Positions 10,841-21,927 of a DNA stretch of 64,000 nucleotides are shown in pieces (positions within the stretch are counted from its first letter, which is position 1; each line of letters opens with the position of its first letter). A model generated the notes under the pieces. The model saw only the letters and a program-made list of their open reading frames with translations. It ran no database searches and was not told the origin of the DNA. Both the position numbers and the translations under genes were made by a program. The stretch comes from Purpureocillium takamizusanense (lineage: Eukaryota > Ascomycota > Sordariomycetes > Hypocreales > Ophiocordycipitaceae), in contig NC_063068.1 in NCBI RefSeq assembly GCF_022605165.1, positions 2,790,001 through 2,854,000 on the forward strand, given 5' to 3'.

Positions 10841-13363
10841 TTAGGCACCTGCATCTAACGGGAAACGGTCCGTAAACTTGAACACAGCAAGGCCATCCCT
10901 GAAGTCCTTGACCACGGAGTCGACATCACTGGCCGCAAATACTCCTGGGCCATCTTGGACGCCAGCCGCCGCGCGGGCGTTGCCCGTGGAGCCAAGAAAG
11001 CCGACGGGCTTGCCCCAATTGTAGGCGTCTCTCAGAATCTGAGCTGGCCGACCGGGTGGGAACAGTGTGGTCTTGTTGGCCGCTTCAAACAGGGCACCGC
11101 CGCTTGAGGCCACTATGATGCCATCGAAACCAATGGCATCGGCGGCTGAGTAGGTTATGTCGACACCCTCGGCGAGGGACTCACCCACAGTGATGACCTT
11201 GACCCTGTCGGCCTGAAAGGCGCTTTTGAGTGAGCCGGCTTGATCCATGGACTCCTTGACGGCGGTTGAGGCGAGGACGCCGACCCGCAGGGTTGCGATG
11301 GTGGGCAGTTTCTGGCCGAAGATGGAAATGCCCTTGGTCGTGTTGCTATGGTAGTAGCGGTCGTCTTCAGCGGGCGCCTCCAGGCCGAGAGCCTTGCCCA
11401 CGCGCACAGCGATGTCGTGGCTGATCTTATTGAGCTGGAATAAGACGTTCTTTTGTACCGATGGCTGCACCTGGCTGGTCTCAAAGCGGATGGCATCGAT
11501 GAGGAACTGCTGCTCGACCTTGGTCAGGGAGTTGTAGAAGAGTCGCGGCTGGCTCCAGTGGTCGGCAAAGGTCGGACTGCGGCGGCGCACCAGCGGGCCG
11601 TCGGCCTTGCGGTTGGGCGCGGTGAAGAACCCTTTGCCGTTGGTCTGGTTAGCCTGCATGGGGAAGCCCTTGTTGAGGGTGTTTGGACTGTCTGTATTAA
11701 GGCATTAGACGATGCGGTTTTTTCGTAAGACAGGTAGGCTGAAGACCCACAAGGTGCCATATTCTTGGGAATCATGTTCTGCGCGGCGCCATCGCGATTA
11801 TTGTTGTGGACTTTGCCAATGGGCCGGTTGATGGGCAACTGCTCAAAGTTGGGGCCGCCGTGGCGGTTAATTTGAGTATCGAGGTATGAGAAAATCCGCC
11901 CCTGTAGCAGGGGGTCCTCGGTGAAGTCGACACCGCGGACGATGTGGCCAGGTTGGAACTAATACCTTGTCAATACAAGGGTTCTCCAGGCCTCAAGCGG
12001 TTGAGATACCGACCATGGCTTGCTCCGTTTCAGCAAAGTAGTTGACGGGATTGGCGTCTAGCCGCATCACGCCCACGGGGCGGAGAGGAGCGAGTTCCTC
12101 AGGGATGATCTTGGTTGGGTCCATGACGTCGAAGCCAAAGCTGAGCGCCTGGTCCTCCTCGATGACCTGGATATTGAGCTCCCACTCGGGGTAGTTGCCC
12201 GACTCGATGGCATCAAAAAGATCCTGACGATGAAAGTCGGCGTTCTTGCCTGCGACGTGCTGGGCCTCGTCCCAGACTAGACTGGCCTTGCCTTGCTTTG
12301 TTTTCCAGTGCCACTTGACCAGTTTGGTTTGGCCGTCGTTGGTGACGAAGCGGAAGGCGTGGACACCAAAGCCGTCCTGGTCACAGTCTCAGTACAATAG
12401 CCTGGCCATGATATGGTTACAGGAACGAGAGAGGGGGGGGGGGGGGGGGGGGGGGAAGCTGGGCAAATTCGCACCATATGTCTAAAGCTTCGCGGGATGC
12501 CATTGCCCGCCATGGCCCAGAAGAGTGTATGCAGCGTCGACGTCTGCTGGCTGAAGAAGTCCCAGGCACTGTCGTGCGCCGTCGCGGCTTGGGGAATTTC
12601 ATTGTCAGACCGGGGCTTGACGGCGTGGATCAGATCCGGGAAATGGATGGCGTCCTGAATGAAGAAGACGGGAATGTTGTTGCCGACAATGTCAAAGTTG
12701 CCTTCGTCGGTGAAGCTGCCGTCCGTGTCAACACACTGGGAATGTTGCGCGCCCATCCCGCCCGAAACGACATGGTTGGGTGGGAGACTTACAGCCTGAC
12801 AGCAAAGCCGTGGACGTCGCGTGCCGTGTCTGCGCTGCCGCGGGAGCCAGCGACGGTGGAAAAGCGCACGAACGTGGGTGTCTTCTTGTCCTTGGCCCCC
12901 AAAAAGGACGCGGCCGTGATGTTACTGTAATCGCCGTAGCTGGTGAAGGTGCCGTATGCACCGGCTCCGCGAGCATGGACAGCCCTTTCAGGCACCTGCG
13001 TAGGGGGCTCTTGTTAGCATCTAGCCCCCCCCCCCAAGCTTCCGGTATGCCCGCTCCACGGCTGAATCTTCTCCGACTTACTCGTTCGTGATCAAAGCGC
13101 GTAATCTTTTGCCGGAAGATGAAGTCTTCCAAAAGAGTCGGCCCTCGTTCGCCGGCTTTCAGGCTGTCCTGGTCCGCGATGGGTCCGCCGACGTCCGACG
13201 TCAGATAGCCTTGGCTGTCATCGACGTCGTACTGGGCGACGTGGTCGCGAGACGTGACGCCATCAGCTCTGGGAGCAAGTCGTGACGGGTCCGCGAAGGG
13301 ACACTGGGCAAAAGCGAGGCCAGCCCCGACCAGAGAGACGGCGAGAAGGTTCAGATACTTCAT
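10841..13363 (-). CDS. Secreted large-subunit catalase
   Basis: Six minus-strand exons (13363-13082, 12995-12793, 12715-12475, 12376-12014, 11958-11751, 11691-10841) encode 715 residues, the normal size of this class. The signal peptide is [19 protein letters not shown]. The catalase core shows [10 protein letters not shown] with distal His101, [12 protein letters not shown] with the catalytic Asn at 174/175, and RIFSYLDTQ with Tyr388 as proximal haem ligand (R384-x3-Y388). The last roughly 150 residues are the flavodoxin/DJ-1-like domain ([24 protein letters not shown]) that separates large from small catalases. It breaks down hydrogen peroxide outside the cell or in the wall, commonly against host or competitor oxidants. 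Intron 3 contains 23 consecutive G on the plus strand, and intron 4 has a weak GTCGGT donor. The start is ATG 13363, at the signal peptide. Confidence 0.95.
12433..12455. repeat. Homopolymer of 23 G inside catalase intron 3
   Basis: An unbroken run of G on the plus strand (C in the transcript) lies in the 98-nt intron 12377-12474, just downstream of its 5' splice site. The exact length is likely to vary between reads and strains. Confidence 0.9.
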
Positions 13364-13474
13364 GGTAGGCAACTAGAGTCTGTCTACTACTGCCGCGACG
13401 TTTGTTTCCCTGCCTGGCACGGGCGAGTCAAAAGGAAAACCCTCCACGCACGCTGATCTGGGGCCTACCTCTCA

Positions 13475-13481
13475 CTTTATA
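13475..13481 (-). promoter_or_regulatory. TATA box of the catalase gene
   Basis: TATAAAG on the minus strand lies 112 bp upstream of the catalase ATG, a normal distance for a fungal TATA box. It fits an inducible secreted-enzyme gene. Confidence 0.5.
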
Positions 13482-16400
13482 CGCGGGCGTAGGTAGCCGC
13501 TCGTTCACCGACCCCAGAAGCAAGCTTGTTTGTGTGTCTCTGCTAAGTGGAACATGGCACGGCCTGGCATCAAAACGCCGTGGGCGCGGGAACACTTGAC
13601 CTCGGGGTGACAGCTGCGTCACCCACATGGCAAAAAGGAAGGGGGGGGGGACCAAGTATCTTTGGTAGAGCCTGATTAATCGGCATCGAGGCACTGCACT
13701 TGCGAACTAAAAGAGGCGACGGGGCCGCTTGCGTCTTGGCCGACGGTTCCATGTCGCGACGCTGGTCGGGGGCAGAGACAAGTCTTTCCGACGTGATGAG
13801 CCAATGTCCGCGCCCCGACTGCCGCAAGGCGACTTATGGTTGACGTCGCCGTGGGCCCACTGGCATCGGGCCCGGAACTTGCTTGAGCATGGGACCGACG
13901 TGATGCATGCATGGAGCCTTGCTGGGGGTGCGCCTGGACGTCCATATACGTGTTGTCGCCGAATCCCCAGATTGCTGAGCCGTCCGTGTGCTGCAGCCAG
14001 GTGGTGGTTTGTGCCACTGGTGCGGCGAGGGGTATCTGCAGCTTCTCTCTGTGATGGGCACTCTTGGTCCGCACAACTTGGTAGTCTCTTGAGGCGGCCC
14101 AAGTCCATCGTGAAGAGCAGGCTGGCCGTCCGTGTCAACGCGTCGGCCCCTGGACAGCAGTCCACCAGGCGGCCGATCTGCGCCGCTTCGGGTCGGGTCA
14201 CGGACGGGCGAACAATCTAAAACACTCTTATGCCCATTGGCTAGGACGTAATCCGTAGGGGCGCCGCGAAAGCAGGGGGGACAGGTTTTTGAAAGCTGGG
14301 TCAAAACCGGTCCACGAAGCAGGTACAAGTAGTAGACAATGTACGGGGTACATCCCAGAAGCCGCTGCACCGTGGGCGGCCTCTTCAATGTCGGGGACCT
14401 TCTGAGAATGACAATTTGGTAATTGCAAGCGTGTGATAAGCCTGCGGAAGCTGCAAGTTGCCGTGAGCCAAGTTTCGTTCACGAATGGCCCGCAATATCT
14501 GCGAAACGAGCGCCAATGAGGTTGGTCCCGTGAAGTATATTTGGCCATGTCTGGAGTCGACCATGCATGCCATGGGGAGACGGCTGATCCCACGTCACGA
14601 AGCACACCTGTTGGTGACAGAACAGAACAGCCAAGCAAGGCCTTGGGCGCTAAAGAGGCTTCTGCATGAAATTCCATTTGTACGACGGACCAACTCATCG
14701 GTGTGCCGGGCAGACAACCTGCCGAGTACGTACCCCAGGCACCGCAAGAATGCCGCTGTGCGACGCATCGAAGGGACGAGATTGAGTTTGTGTTGTGTGC
14801 CATTGTTGGTGTGTGTCAGACGAGGCCGGCATGCCAGGTCTCTCAGAGGCGCTACGCAGCAGCGTTGCATCGGACAACATGGGTCTCCCAATGCTGGCGC
14901 TGATGCATGGCTCCAAGCCCAAGGTCGTGAGCTCGTGCGACCCACGCACCCGCACGAAGAAAACATCCGTCTCCCCAGTACGTACCTTCTTCGCGCAATC
15001 GAGGGAGGGCCCCCGTTGTGAACAGGATCAACCATGAGCGTGCGGGGACCTTTGTCTGCGCGGAGGGCGGGACGAAGCCGAGGCGGGATGGCGGGATCCA
15101 TGCACGCCTCGTCCGTTGCTGCCGACGGTTGATGGGAATCCATGCACCCGTGCATTTCGTGCCGCGCTCGCCCAGCCAACGGCAGATTTCTCTTTACCCA
15201 TCCCGTCGCGTCGTGCACACACGTACTGCCGGGTGTCGAGCGATGTGAGGGCCGTTGAGCTCTCGGTGTGCAACAGGCAGCATCACACAACGTCCGTCAG
15301 GCTGTCCATCCATCCAGTCAACGCCGTCCGTCCGTCCGTCGAGAAGCCCCCAATGACATGGCGTCCAACCGCGTGGCTCGCCACAATGCTTGTTTGACCC
15401 TGCAGGTTCGCGGCGGTCCCAGCTGCGAGTTTGCCAGTCCCATGAGCTCGGAGGCGAAACATGTGCTCGCCACACTGGCTTGACTCAAAAAAGGGTGACA
15501 TCGCCTGCCGCTGCTGAGAGACCGTCCGGGTGCGCATGCATGTCCATGTTCGTCTTGCTGCGGATTCCCAGCAGACATAACAGAGAGGGGCGCTGACTGC
15601 GGGCGGCCGGCCTGATGACGTCCTGCGGGAGAGAGGGAGCCTCCGTGGGAAGCGAAGAAGCGGCCGTCCGATGTATAACTAGACCGATGTATAACTAGAC
15701 TTGGCCTGGCGATGTGGACGTCTGGTGGTGCCATTGCCGTAAAGGTGCAAGAGCGAGCGAGGCTAAAGAGTCAAGGCAACAACTTTATTATGTAGGTAGT
15801 AGTTAGTAGTACATACTTCGTAGTACCTGGCGACAACGGCGGGCCAAGCCAGGGCTTGTACATATCATGACTAGCTCAAGCCCAGTAATAATAAGAGAGT
15901 ACCTAGTGTAAGCGGCCAAGCTAAGAGCATAGGAAGTTGGAGGGTCGTCCCTTCCCTTCCTTCCTCCCACTGCCTCGTACGGCCGTAGGCTGCCCCATCG
16001 GCATGCATGGCCGGCAGACCCGGAACGGAACTGCCGGGGGAGGGCAGGAGAGACCCGCACCAGGCAATAAGTCTCGATTTCGTAGTAACCATCGTCAAAC
16101 AATGCCTAGGTACGTTACCTACTAAAGCAAGTACGTAGATTCCACGTGCGAAAATTCGACTTCATGTCCAGATCTGACCCTGTAGACCTACGATGCGCCG
16201 ACTGCCAGCGTGAACCGCACGTCTCCACAGAGGGGCGTCTACGACAGCTAGATCATGGACGATCATGGCTGCATGGAACGGCATCTCTCGTTGCGTCGGC
16301 AATTAACAGAGCAGCATAAGCAAGCACGTTGAATGCTTTCCTTTCCGCCTGGAACTCGGCCGCATTCGCTCCAAGATACTGGACAGGAGCAAGGCAACGC

Positions 16401-16947
16401 GGCGGCAAAGACACCAATGTTCCCACCCCGTCCAGTGGCAGTCATTCAATCGATGCACCGGCGGCGTAATATCATTGCGCTCACACACAAGTCCGGTCCA
16501 AACAGCACGCATGCGCGCAACCACGCAACCACCATCGCCAGATGACCCGGCTCGCTTACCGAATAAGTGAATCTCAAGCCCTCTACGCCGTATTCTTCTC
16601 TTAAATGGGTCCGAGCCCGCCACGCGCGGACCGTAGGGCTGTAGCTTACGCCTCTCCCGAAGCCACTCGTATACCCGATTAGGCAAACGAGCCACCTCAG
16701 TCCTGGCATCGTGCTTCCCGCCCGCCAATGATGGCCTCTCTTCCAACGTCCAGCGCCGGCATGTGCATCTTTCATGGCATCAATTCGCGATTTCGGAAAA
16801 CGGCGTTCAGACATTCGGGACCACCTGCGCCTCCATCTGCGTACGCGTCTCTCGTCCACCTCATAGAGAGATAAATAGAAGCCATTGCACCATGTGTTCA
16901 AGCCCCAGCAAAGACGCAGTGACGCGAACAACTTCCTCCTCGTCATC
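13482..16947. other. 3.5 kb gene-free region between divergent catalase and carboxylesterase genes
   Basis: Many overlapping open frames occur on both strands. None has a signal peptide, a domain motif or a consistent splice pattern that I can defend. Visible structure: a G run at about 13640, TCCG repeats near 15326-15343, a perfect 2 x 16 bp tandem repeat at 15668-15699, and a TACCTAGG/GTAC-rich patch at 15785-16135. The two ends should hold the promoters of the divergent secreted enzymes. A TATA-like ATAAATA at 16871 lies 77 bp before the esterase ATG. Confidence 0.5.
15668..15699. repeat. Tandem repeat, 2 x 16 bp
   Basis: The unit CCGATGTATAACTAGA occurs twice, back to back and identical, in the spacer between catalase and carboxylesterase. 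Confidence 0.9.
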
Positions 16948-18791
16948 ATGAAGCTTCAAAGCATCTTCTCACTCGCTGCGTTTTGCGGCATCGAACCTGC
17001 GAATGCCGCGGGGGGATTGGAGCACAAAGACATCATCGCGCACACCCAGCAGGGAGCCGTCCGCGGCGTCCAGGTCCACGACCGCGTCGATGCCTTCCTC
17101 GGTGTCCCCTACGCCCAGCCGCCCGTAGGCAAGCTACGCTTCCACCCGCCGCAGCCTCTCGAGATCGTCCGCGAGCCAAAGGCCCGCGAGCCGTTCAACG
17201 CCACTAGGCCCAGCCCCGCGTGCTACCAGTTTAGGTACAATAGCATCTTGGGGGACTCGCTCAAGCCCAGCACGCCCGAGTCGGAGGACTGCCTCACCCT
17301 CAACATCTATGTCCCCAAGAAGACTAGCAAGACAAAGGGAAAGAAGCTGCCGGTCTATGTCTGGTCTTATGGCGGTGGCTTCGGCGAAGGCGCCGCTAGC
17401 GTGCCATTGTATGATCCTACGGACTTTGTCGCCGAGAGCCGGGACATCATCGTCGTCACCTGGAAGTATGCCATGTTCACTCCTTCTGGCACCTTTTTCT
17501 TTTACCCGGTATCCCCAAGTAAAGCGCGGTGCTAAGCTGTTCATGTCTGGATAGCTATCGTCTCAACATCTTCGGCTTCCCAAACTCGCCTGCCCTACGC
17601 CACCAGAATCTCGGCATCCGCGACCAGCGTCTGGCCCTCGAGTGGCTGCGAGACAACCTCGACTCCTTCGGCGGCGACCCGCGGCGCATCGTCTTCGGTG
17701 GGCAGTCCGCCGGCGCCGATTCGGGCCATTCGATGGTGTACTCGCACCCGCGGGACCCCATCGTATCCGCCTTGCTGCTCCAGAGCGGCATGATTGAAAT
17801 CGTCAACGCGCGGACCGCCGGTGCCGACTTTGAGTATGTGCGCGTCGCGGGGGCGGTGGGCTGCCTGAATAGCGACCGTGCGAAGGAGCTTGAGTGCATG
17901 AGGATGATTGACGCGGACAGGCTGAAGCACGCCATCACGAATAGCACGCTCAACAGGTTTGGGTCGCCGTATGGGGGGATGCCCATGGCGGACAACGTCA
18001 CGGTGTTCACCAACGAAGAGTACGCGAAGCGTGGCAAAGCAGGCCACTTTGCTCGTCTGGCAAGTTCACCCCCTTATAGCTTCTGTTGCCGTCAATCTAC
18101 CGAAGCACGCTCGCTGACTTTCGCCGGGCACAGCCGACACTGATGGGAATGATGCTCGACGAGGGGGACGGGGTCGCCAACTGGGATCCCGTCAAGGGCA
18201 TCAACAAGACCATCTCGAGGATCATGACGGAGACTCTTTTTGAGTGCAACATGATTGCCGAGACTGGGTGCGCATCTACACTCCCCGACCCCTCTTCGTC
18301 TGGTTTGCGTGTCTGACAGAGCCTACTTATCGACGTAGATATCGAGCTAAGCATCATGTGCCCGTGTGGCGCTACCTGAATAAGGGGGTCTTCCCAGAGG
18401 TTACGACTTTCCCCTGGGCAAGGGCTTACCACGCAGGTAATGTTGCCCCTCATCCCCTTCATCCCTCCCTTTGACGCGTGTGCTAACCAGAGCAGCGGAT
18501 ATTCCCCTTCTCATGGGCACGTATAACCTCATGGCTGGTAACAAAACGGCCGACCATGGCGGCTCGACTACTAAGGAAGCCTCACGATTCCTGCAGCATT
18601 TCTTCGCCGCCTTCATCAGGGACCCGACCCATGGCCTGAAGAAGAGTTATGGGCTGCCAATCTACGAGCCAAACACCAGTACATCTGTTGAGCTCTTCAA
18701 GAACAACAAGCCGGCCTTGACTCGAATTCTGATCCCAGATAACCCCGCTTGCGCGCACCCGACCCCGCTGCCGGAGAATGAAAGTCCCTAG
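16948..18791 (+). CDS. Secreted type-B carboxylesterase/lipase
   Basis: Five exons (16948-17465, 17555-18059, 18134-18267, 18339-18436, 18496-18791) encode 516 residues. The N-terminus MKLQSIFSLAAFCGIEPANA is a signal peptide, which favours this ATG over the upstream one at 16885. Type-B carboxylesterase blocks follow in order: VDAFLGVPYAQPPVG, SEDCLTLNIYVP, YGGGFGEG (oxyanion hole), YRLNIFGFP, and the nucleophile elbow GGQSAGA with Ser224. The acid is expected in MMLDEGD and the catalytic His in RAYHAADIPLLMG. It hydrolyses carboxylic esters; the substrate cannot be told. Intron 2 (18060-18133) is GC-AG with donor CTG|GCAAGT, and intron 3 ends at CGTAG. Both choices restore conserved sequence (FARL-PTLMG and ETG-YRAKHHVPVWRY). 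The gene converges on the HET-domain gene. Confidence 0.9.
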
Positions 18792-18948
18792 ACAGTGTCT
18801 AGCCTAGGTTCGAGGTATCTGGTTGTTACAACTCAGTCGGTTGGGAAAGGACTTGGTGTGGGTGCCGAGTGTGAGTTGATTGCGAGTCGCTAGCATGATA
18901 CATGCTGGCTCAACCAAGCCTGCTCCCTCTAAATTCCTAGCAAGCGTC

Positions 18949-20922
18949 CTATCCAAGCAAAATATCAACCTCATCCTTGGCCTGGGCATCCCACGCCTTC
19001 TGCAAGATGTGACCGATGCCTCTCCTGTACGCCACGCCAGCAATCCGCTCAATCCACAAGACGTTCACAATATCGATGATTTCGTCCGAATCCATGTTCT
19101 CCTCGAACCTTTCCACGCTAAACACGTACGAGCCCTTGCGCTCCAAAGCCGCCGAGATGGCAATGAACTCGAGCTTCTCGTCTCCGTCGTAGTTGGATGA
19201 CTGCACGCCCAGCCAGCCATCGTGTGCCCGGAACTCGCCGACCCACCTGTCAGACCTGCTCCAAATGTTGCCGACGGCAATGGGTGGATTAGGCTTATCC
19301 TTTGGAGTCATAGATATCGCATAATCGACGTCGAAGAAGGCAGCCGTGGTCTTGAAGGCGAGGAGGGGTCCAGGAAGCGGTCTCTCACGATGCCGAGGGC
19401 CATAGTCGCCTTCCTCCGGCGGCTCCTCTACCGGTACCGGGTATTTGAAGATTGTCAGGTCGTCGCTATCATGCTTGAAGTGTGAGCCGCCTGATCTAGA
19501 CCATCCAGGCGGCAGCTGTGAGCCAGTGCTCTTGCGTGAACGCAGTTCTCGATACTGCAGCCCGTTGTTTGTGACGGGAACAGAGTTGGTTCGGTCTGTG
19601 AGTGTCCATATCACGATCGGCTTGATTCTGAATGAATGGGTGGGCTGGAATCGCTTGGAGCCCTGTCCACGCCTCGTCGCCTTCGTTTCCTCGACATAAT
19701 CAGCGCCTGCCCTCCACAGGGTCAGATCAACTGGTATCCCGTCGAACCACCAGCCCATCCAAGACCATGACGGCAAAAACGGCGGCCTCGTAAGCGCTCG
19801 TCGCCGTATCGTCGCCTGCGGCCTCCAGAGCAGCGCGATGTCGAGGAACATCAGAGGCATGCCATATACGAAACCCCCAGCGAAAATACGTGAAAGGACA
19901 TGCGTGATGCCCGAAAAGGCCGCCAGCGTGTCGTCAACGAGCGTAACCCTGCGGGAACTATAGTCCATGGCCACTCTGGCATATTCATCGAGGTCAGGCC
20001 ACGGCGCATGCTGGAAGCCAAAGGCGGCCGACGAGACGCGGTTGTTGCACTCGTTGCGCTTTCCGCGCATTGCCTTGAGAACGCCCGTCGGGCTGCCTTG
20101 CCAAAGGTCGCAGTGGCATTCCCATGTTACGCTATCTTCGAAGAAGAAGACGGCGCGCCGGGAATACAGGAGCTCCTGCAGCGTCCAGCCGCGCGTGTTC
20201 CATCTTGACGAGAGCAGCAGGTCATTGTGCTCCCGGGGTCCGCCTTTGGCGGTGCGCATCGGCCGCCGCGGATCCAGTGGCAGCAAACCGGTGTCGACAT
20301 CGCCGTGGGCAGCGACGATTGTGAGGTAGGCGTTTGCGAAAACGTGGGCCATGTGCTCGATGTGATCTGCTTTGTCGCCTTCATCATCCTGGACGATGCA
20401 GAGCCTGTCAACCCATAGATGTCGGATGCCGAGCTTCTTGGACAGCCATATGGCGTCCAAGATTGTTTTGGGGATATCTGCGTCTGCAAGTCCCAGCTGC
20501 AGGGCGTCGGCATTACTGCGTAGGAGTTGCGCGACGCCGTCGGGGCCGTCGCGTCGGATTGCAGCGCCCCAGACGTAGCTGAGCGCCGTGTACCGGTCTG
20601 TGGGCTTCGCGCGGACTAGGCATCGCTCAACCGTGTCGATGAGATAGACGGGGCGCCAGGTTGGAACATCCAAGGGTCTGTCCCCGCTGCAGTGATTATG
20701 ATGCTGGCCATTGCAGGTGTCGAGCCACTCCCTGATGCGCGGAATCGGCGACTGCCTGGTCGCCGAGGATGCGCGGCGCTGGATCGAGGCGGTGGTGTCC
20801 TTGCGCGCCTGGCTGAAGGTTCCACGTAGACGCTCGGTGATGCTTTGGCGCCTGCTCGGCGGGGGATCGCGGTCGCGGTCGCGGTCGCGATCGCGCTCAC
20901 GGAACCTACCGCTCTCGGGCAT
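18949..20922 (-). CDS. HET-domain (heterokaryon incompatibility) protein
   Basis: A single minus-strand exon encodes 657 residues from ATG 20922. After a basic, repetitive N-terminus (four RD pairs encoded by a CGGTCG repeat at 20867-20895), the HET domain covers about residues 110-270. Its motifs are YTALSYVWGA, then IPKTILDAIWLSKKLGI and RHLWVDRLCIVQDD, AYLTIVAAHGDVDTGLL and a later RGWTLQELLYSRR. HET-domain proteins trigger cell death on contact between genetically different hyphae and take part in self/non-self recognition. No NACHT, WD40 or ankyrin partner domain is seen; the C-terminal 350 residues are unassigned. Homologues are often numerous and fast-evolving, so a specific het locus cannot be named. 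Confidence 0.9.
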   Translation of the reverse strand: MPESGRFRERDRDRDRDRDPPPSRRQSITERLRGTFSQARKDTTASIQRRASSATRQSPIPRIREWLDTCNGQHHNHCSGDRPLDVPTWRPVYLIDTVERCLVRAKPTDRYTALSYVWGAAIRRDGPDGVAQLLRSNADALQLGLADADIPKTILDAIWLSKKLGIRHLWVDRLCIVQDDEGDKADHIEHMAHVFANAYLTIVAAHGDVDTGLLPLDPRRPMRTAKGGPREHNDLLLSSRWNTRGWTLQELLYSRRAVFFFEDSVTWECHCDLWQGSPTGVLKAMRGKRNECNNRVSSAAFGFQHAPWPDLDEYARVAMDYSSRRVTLVDDTLAAFSGITHVLSRIFAGGFVYGMPLMFLDIALLWRPQATIRRRALTRPPFLPSWSWMGWWFDGIPVDLTLWRAGADYVEETKATRRGQGSKRFQPTHSFRIKPIVIWTLTDRTNSVPVTNNGLQYRELRSRKSTGSQLPPGWSRSGGSHFKHDSDDLTIFKYPVPVEEPPEEGDYGPRHRERPLPGPLLAFKTTAAFFDVDYAISMTPKDKPNPPIAVGNIWSRSDRWVGEFRAHDGWLGVQSSNYDGDEKLEFIAISAALERKGSYVFSVERFEENMDSDEIIDIVNVLWIERIAGVAYRRGIGHILQKAWDAQAKDEVDILLG

Positions 20923-21927
20923 GGGTGCGGCGCTGGATCGAATGCGCGGAGGGCGAGAGACGGTGCCTTACCAGCGGTGGCCGGCGTGACTCAAGAGCGC
21001 TGGTGCGAGGGCCATGATCTCTAGGTCGGCGATGGATTGTTGTTGTTGTTGTTGCTGTTGTCTGCGACGACGCTGTGCGCTAGGTCGCGGAGCGGGTTAG
21101 ATGCACCCAGGCCAGCGCAGCGCACGGGGCTGATGGCAGCGTACGCAAGCTCATGCGGGACGAGAGACGGGGCTGATGACGGAGTGGCGGGGTCGTTTGG
21201 TCGCACGCGTGGGTGGCTCACCTCATGGCGGCAGCTTCCGTTCGTAGCACCGTGGCAGCGGATTCGCGGCAGCCCATTGGACGCCCCGGATGTACCATAC
21301 AAGGGGGAAACACCAGCTGGCGAACATGATGGCCGGTTGAGGCTGTCACGAACCGCAATGAGACGACGATGTTCTGACCTGTGAGTGGTGACGGACGAAA
21401 GATAAGATAGGCTGGTGGAGCGGGAGCGCAACGCAACACAACAGTCGACGTGCAAGTGCCCCGTGATTGCGCCTTCCTTCCATTCCAGTGATGATTGACT
21501 CTCCCAAGTCTGGGCAGCAAGTTGGAGCTACCAAGTTAATAGTGACCTACCTGTAATCCCCACCCCTCACTCGACAAGCAACTCGCACTCTCGTCAGCCT
21601 AAAAAAAAAAACTGTTGCCATTGCTAGCGAGGCAGATTCGCTCCAACTCGCGACTATTTGCGTTGTTCTGCCACGGTTTGCCTGCGGCTCCCCAAGCGAG
21701 TCCGCGTACGAAGCACGCCATGGAATGCAGGCACCTTGGCTTGCTGGCAAAGGGCCAGGAGTGAGCGGTCACCGGTCGATGGCTCGTCGTCGCCGTGCTC
21801 TACAAAGCCAAGCCTTCCTCAAGCATCCATATCTCTCTCCTCCGTCCTCGGTCCAGAAGCACCAAATCTGGCACCAGAGCGCGGCGATGACGCAACTGGG
21901 CCTTTGCGAATCCCCAGCCAGCAGCAC
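20923..21927. other. Intergenic region between HET-domain and ankyrin genes
   Basis: This contains the HET gene promoter on the left and the 3' UTR of the ankyrin gene on the right. A (TTG)n microsatellite lies at 21037-21060 and a run of ten A at about 21601. The open frames on both strands look spurious. Confidence 0.55.
21037..21060. repeat. (TTG)n microsatellite
   Basis: About eight TTG/CTG units lie just upstream of the HET-domain gene start. Confidence 0.85.

Noticed and set aside
16303..16949. Overlapping minus-strand frames of up to 167 codons upstream of the carboxylesterase
   Set aside because: They have no motif, lie in the esterase promoter and overlap each other.
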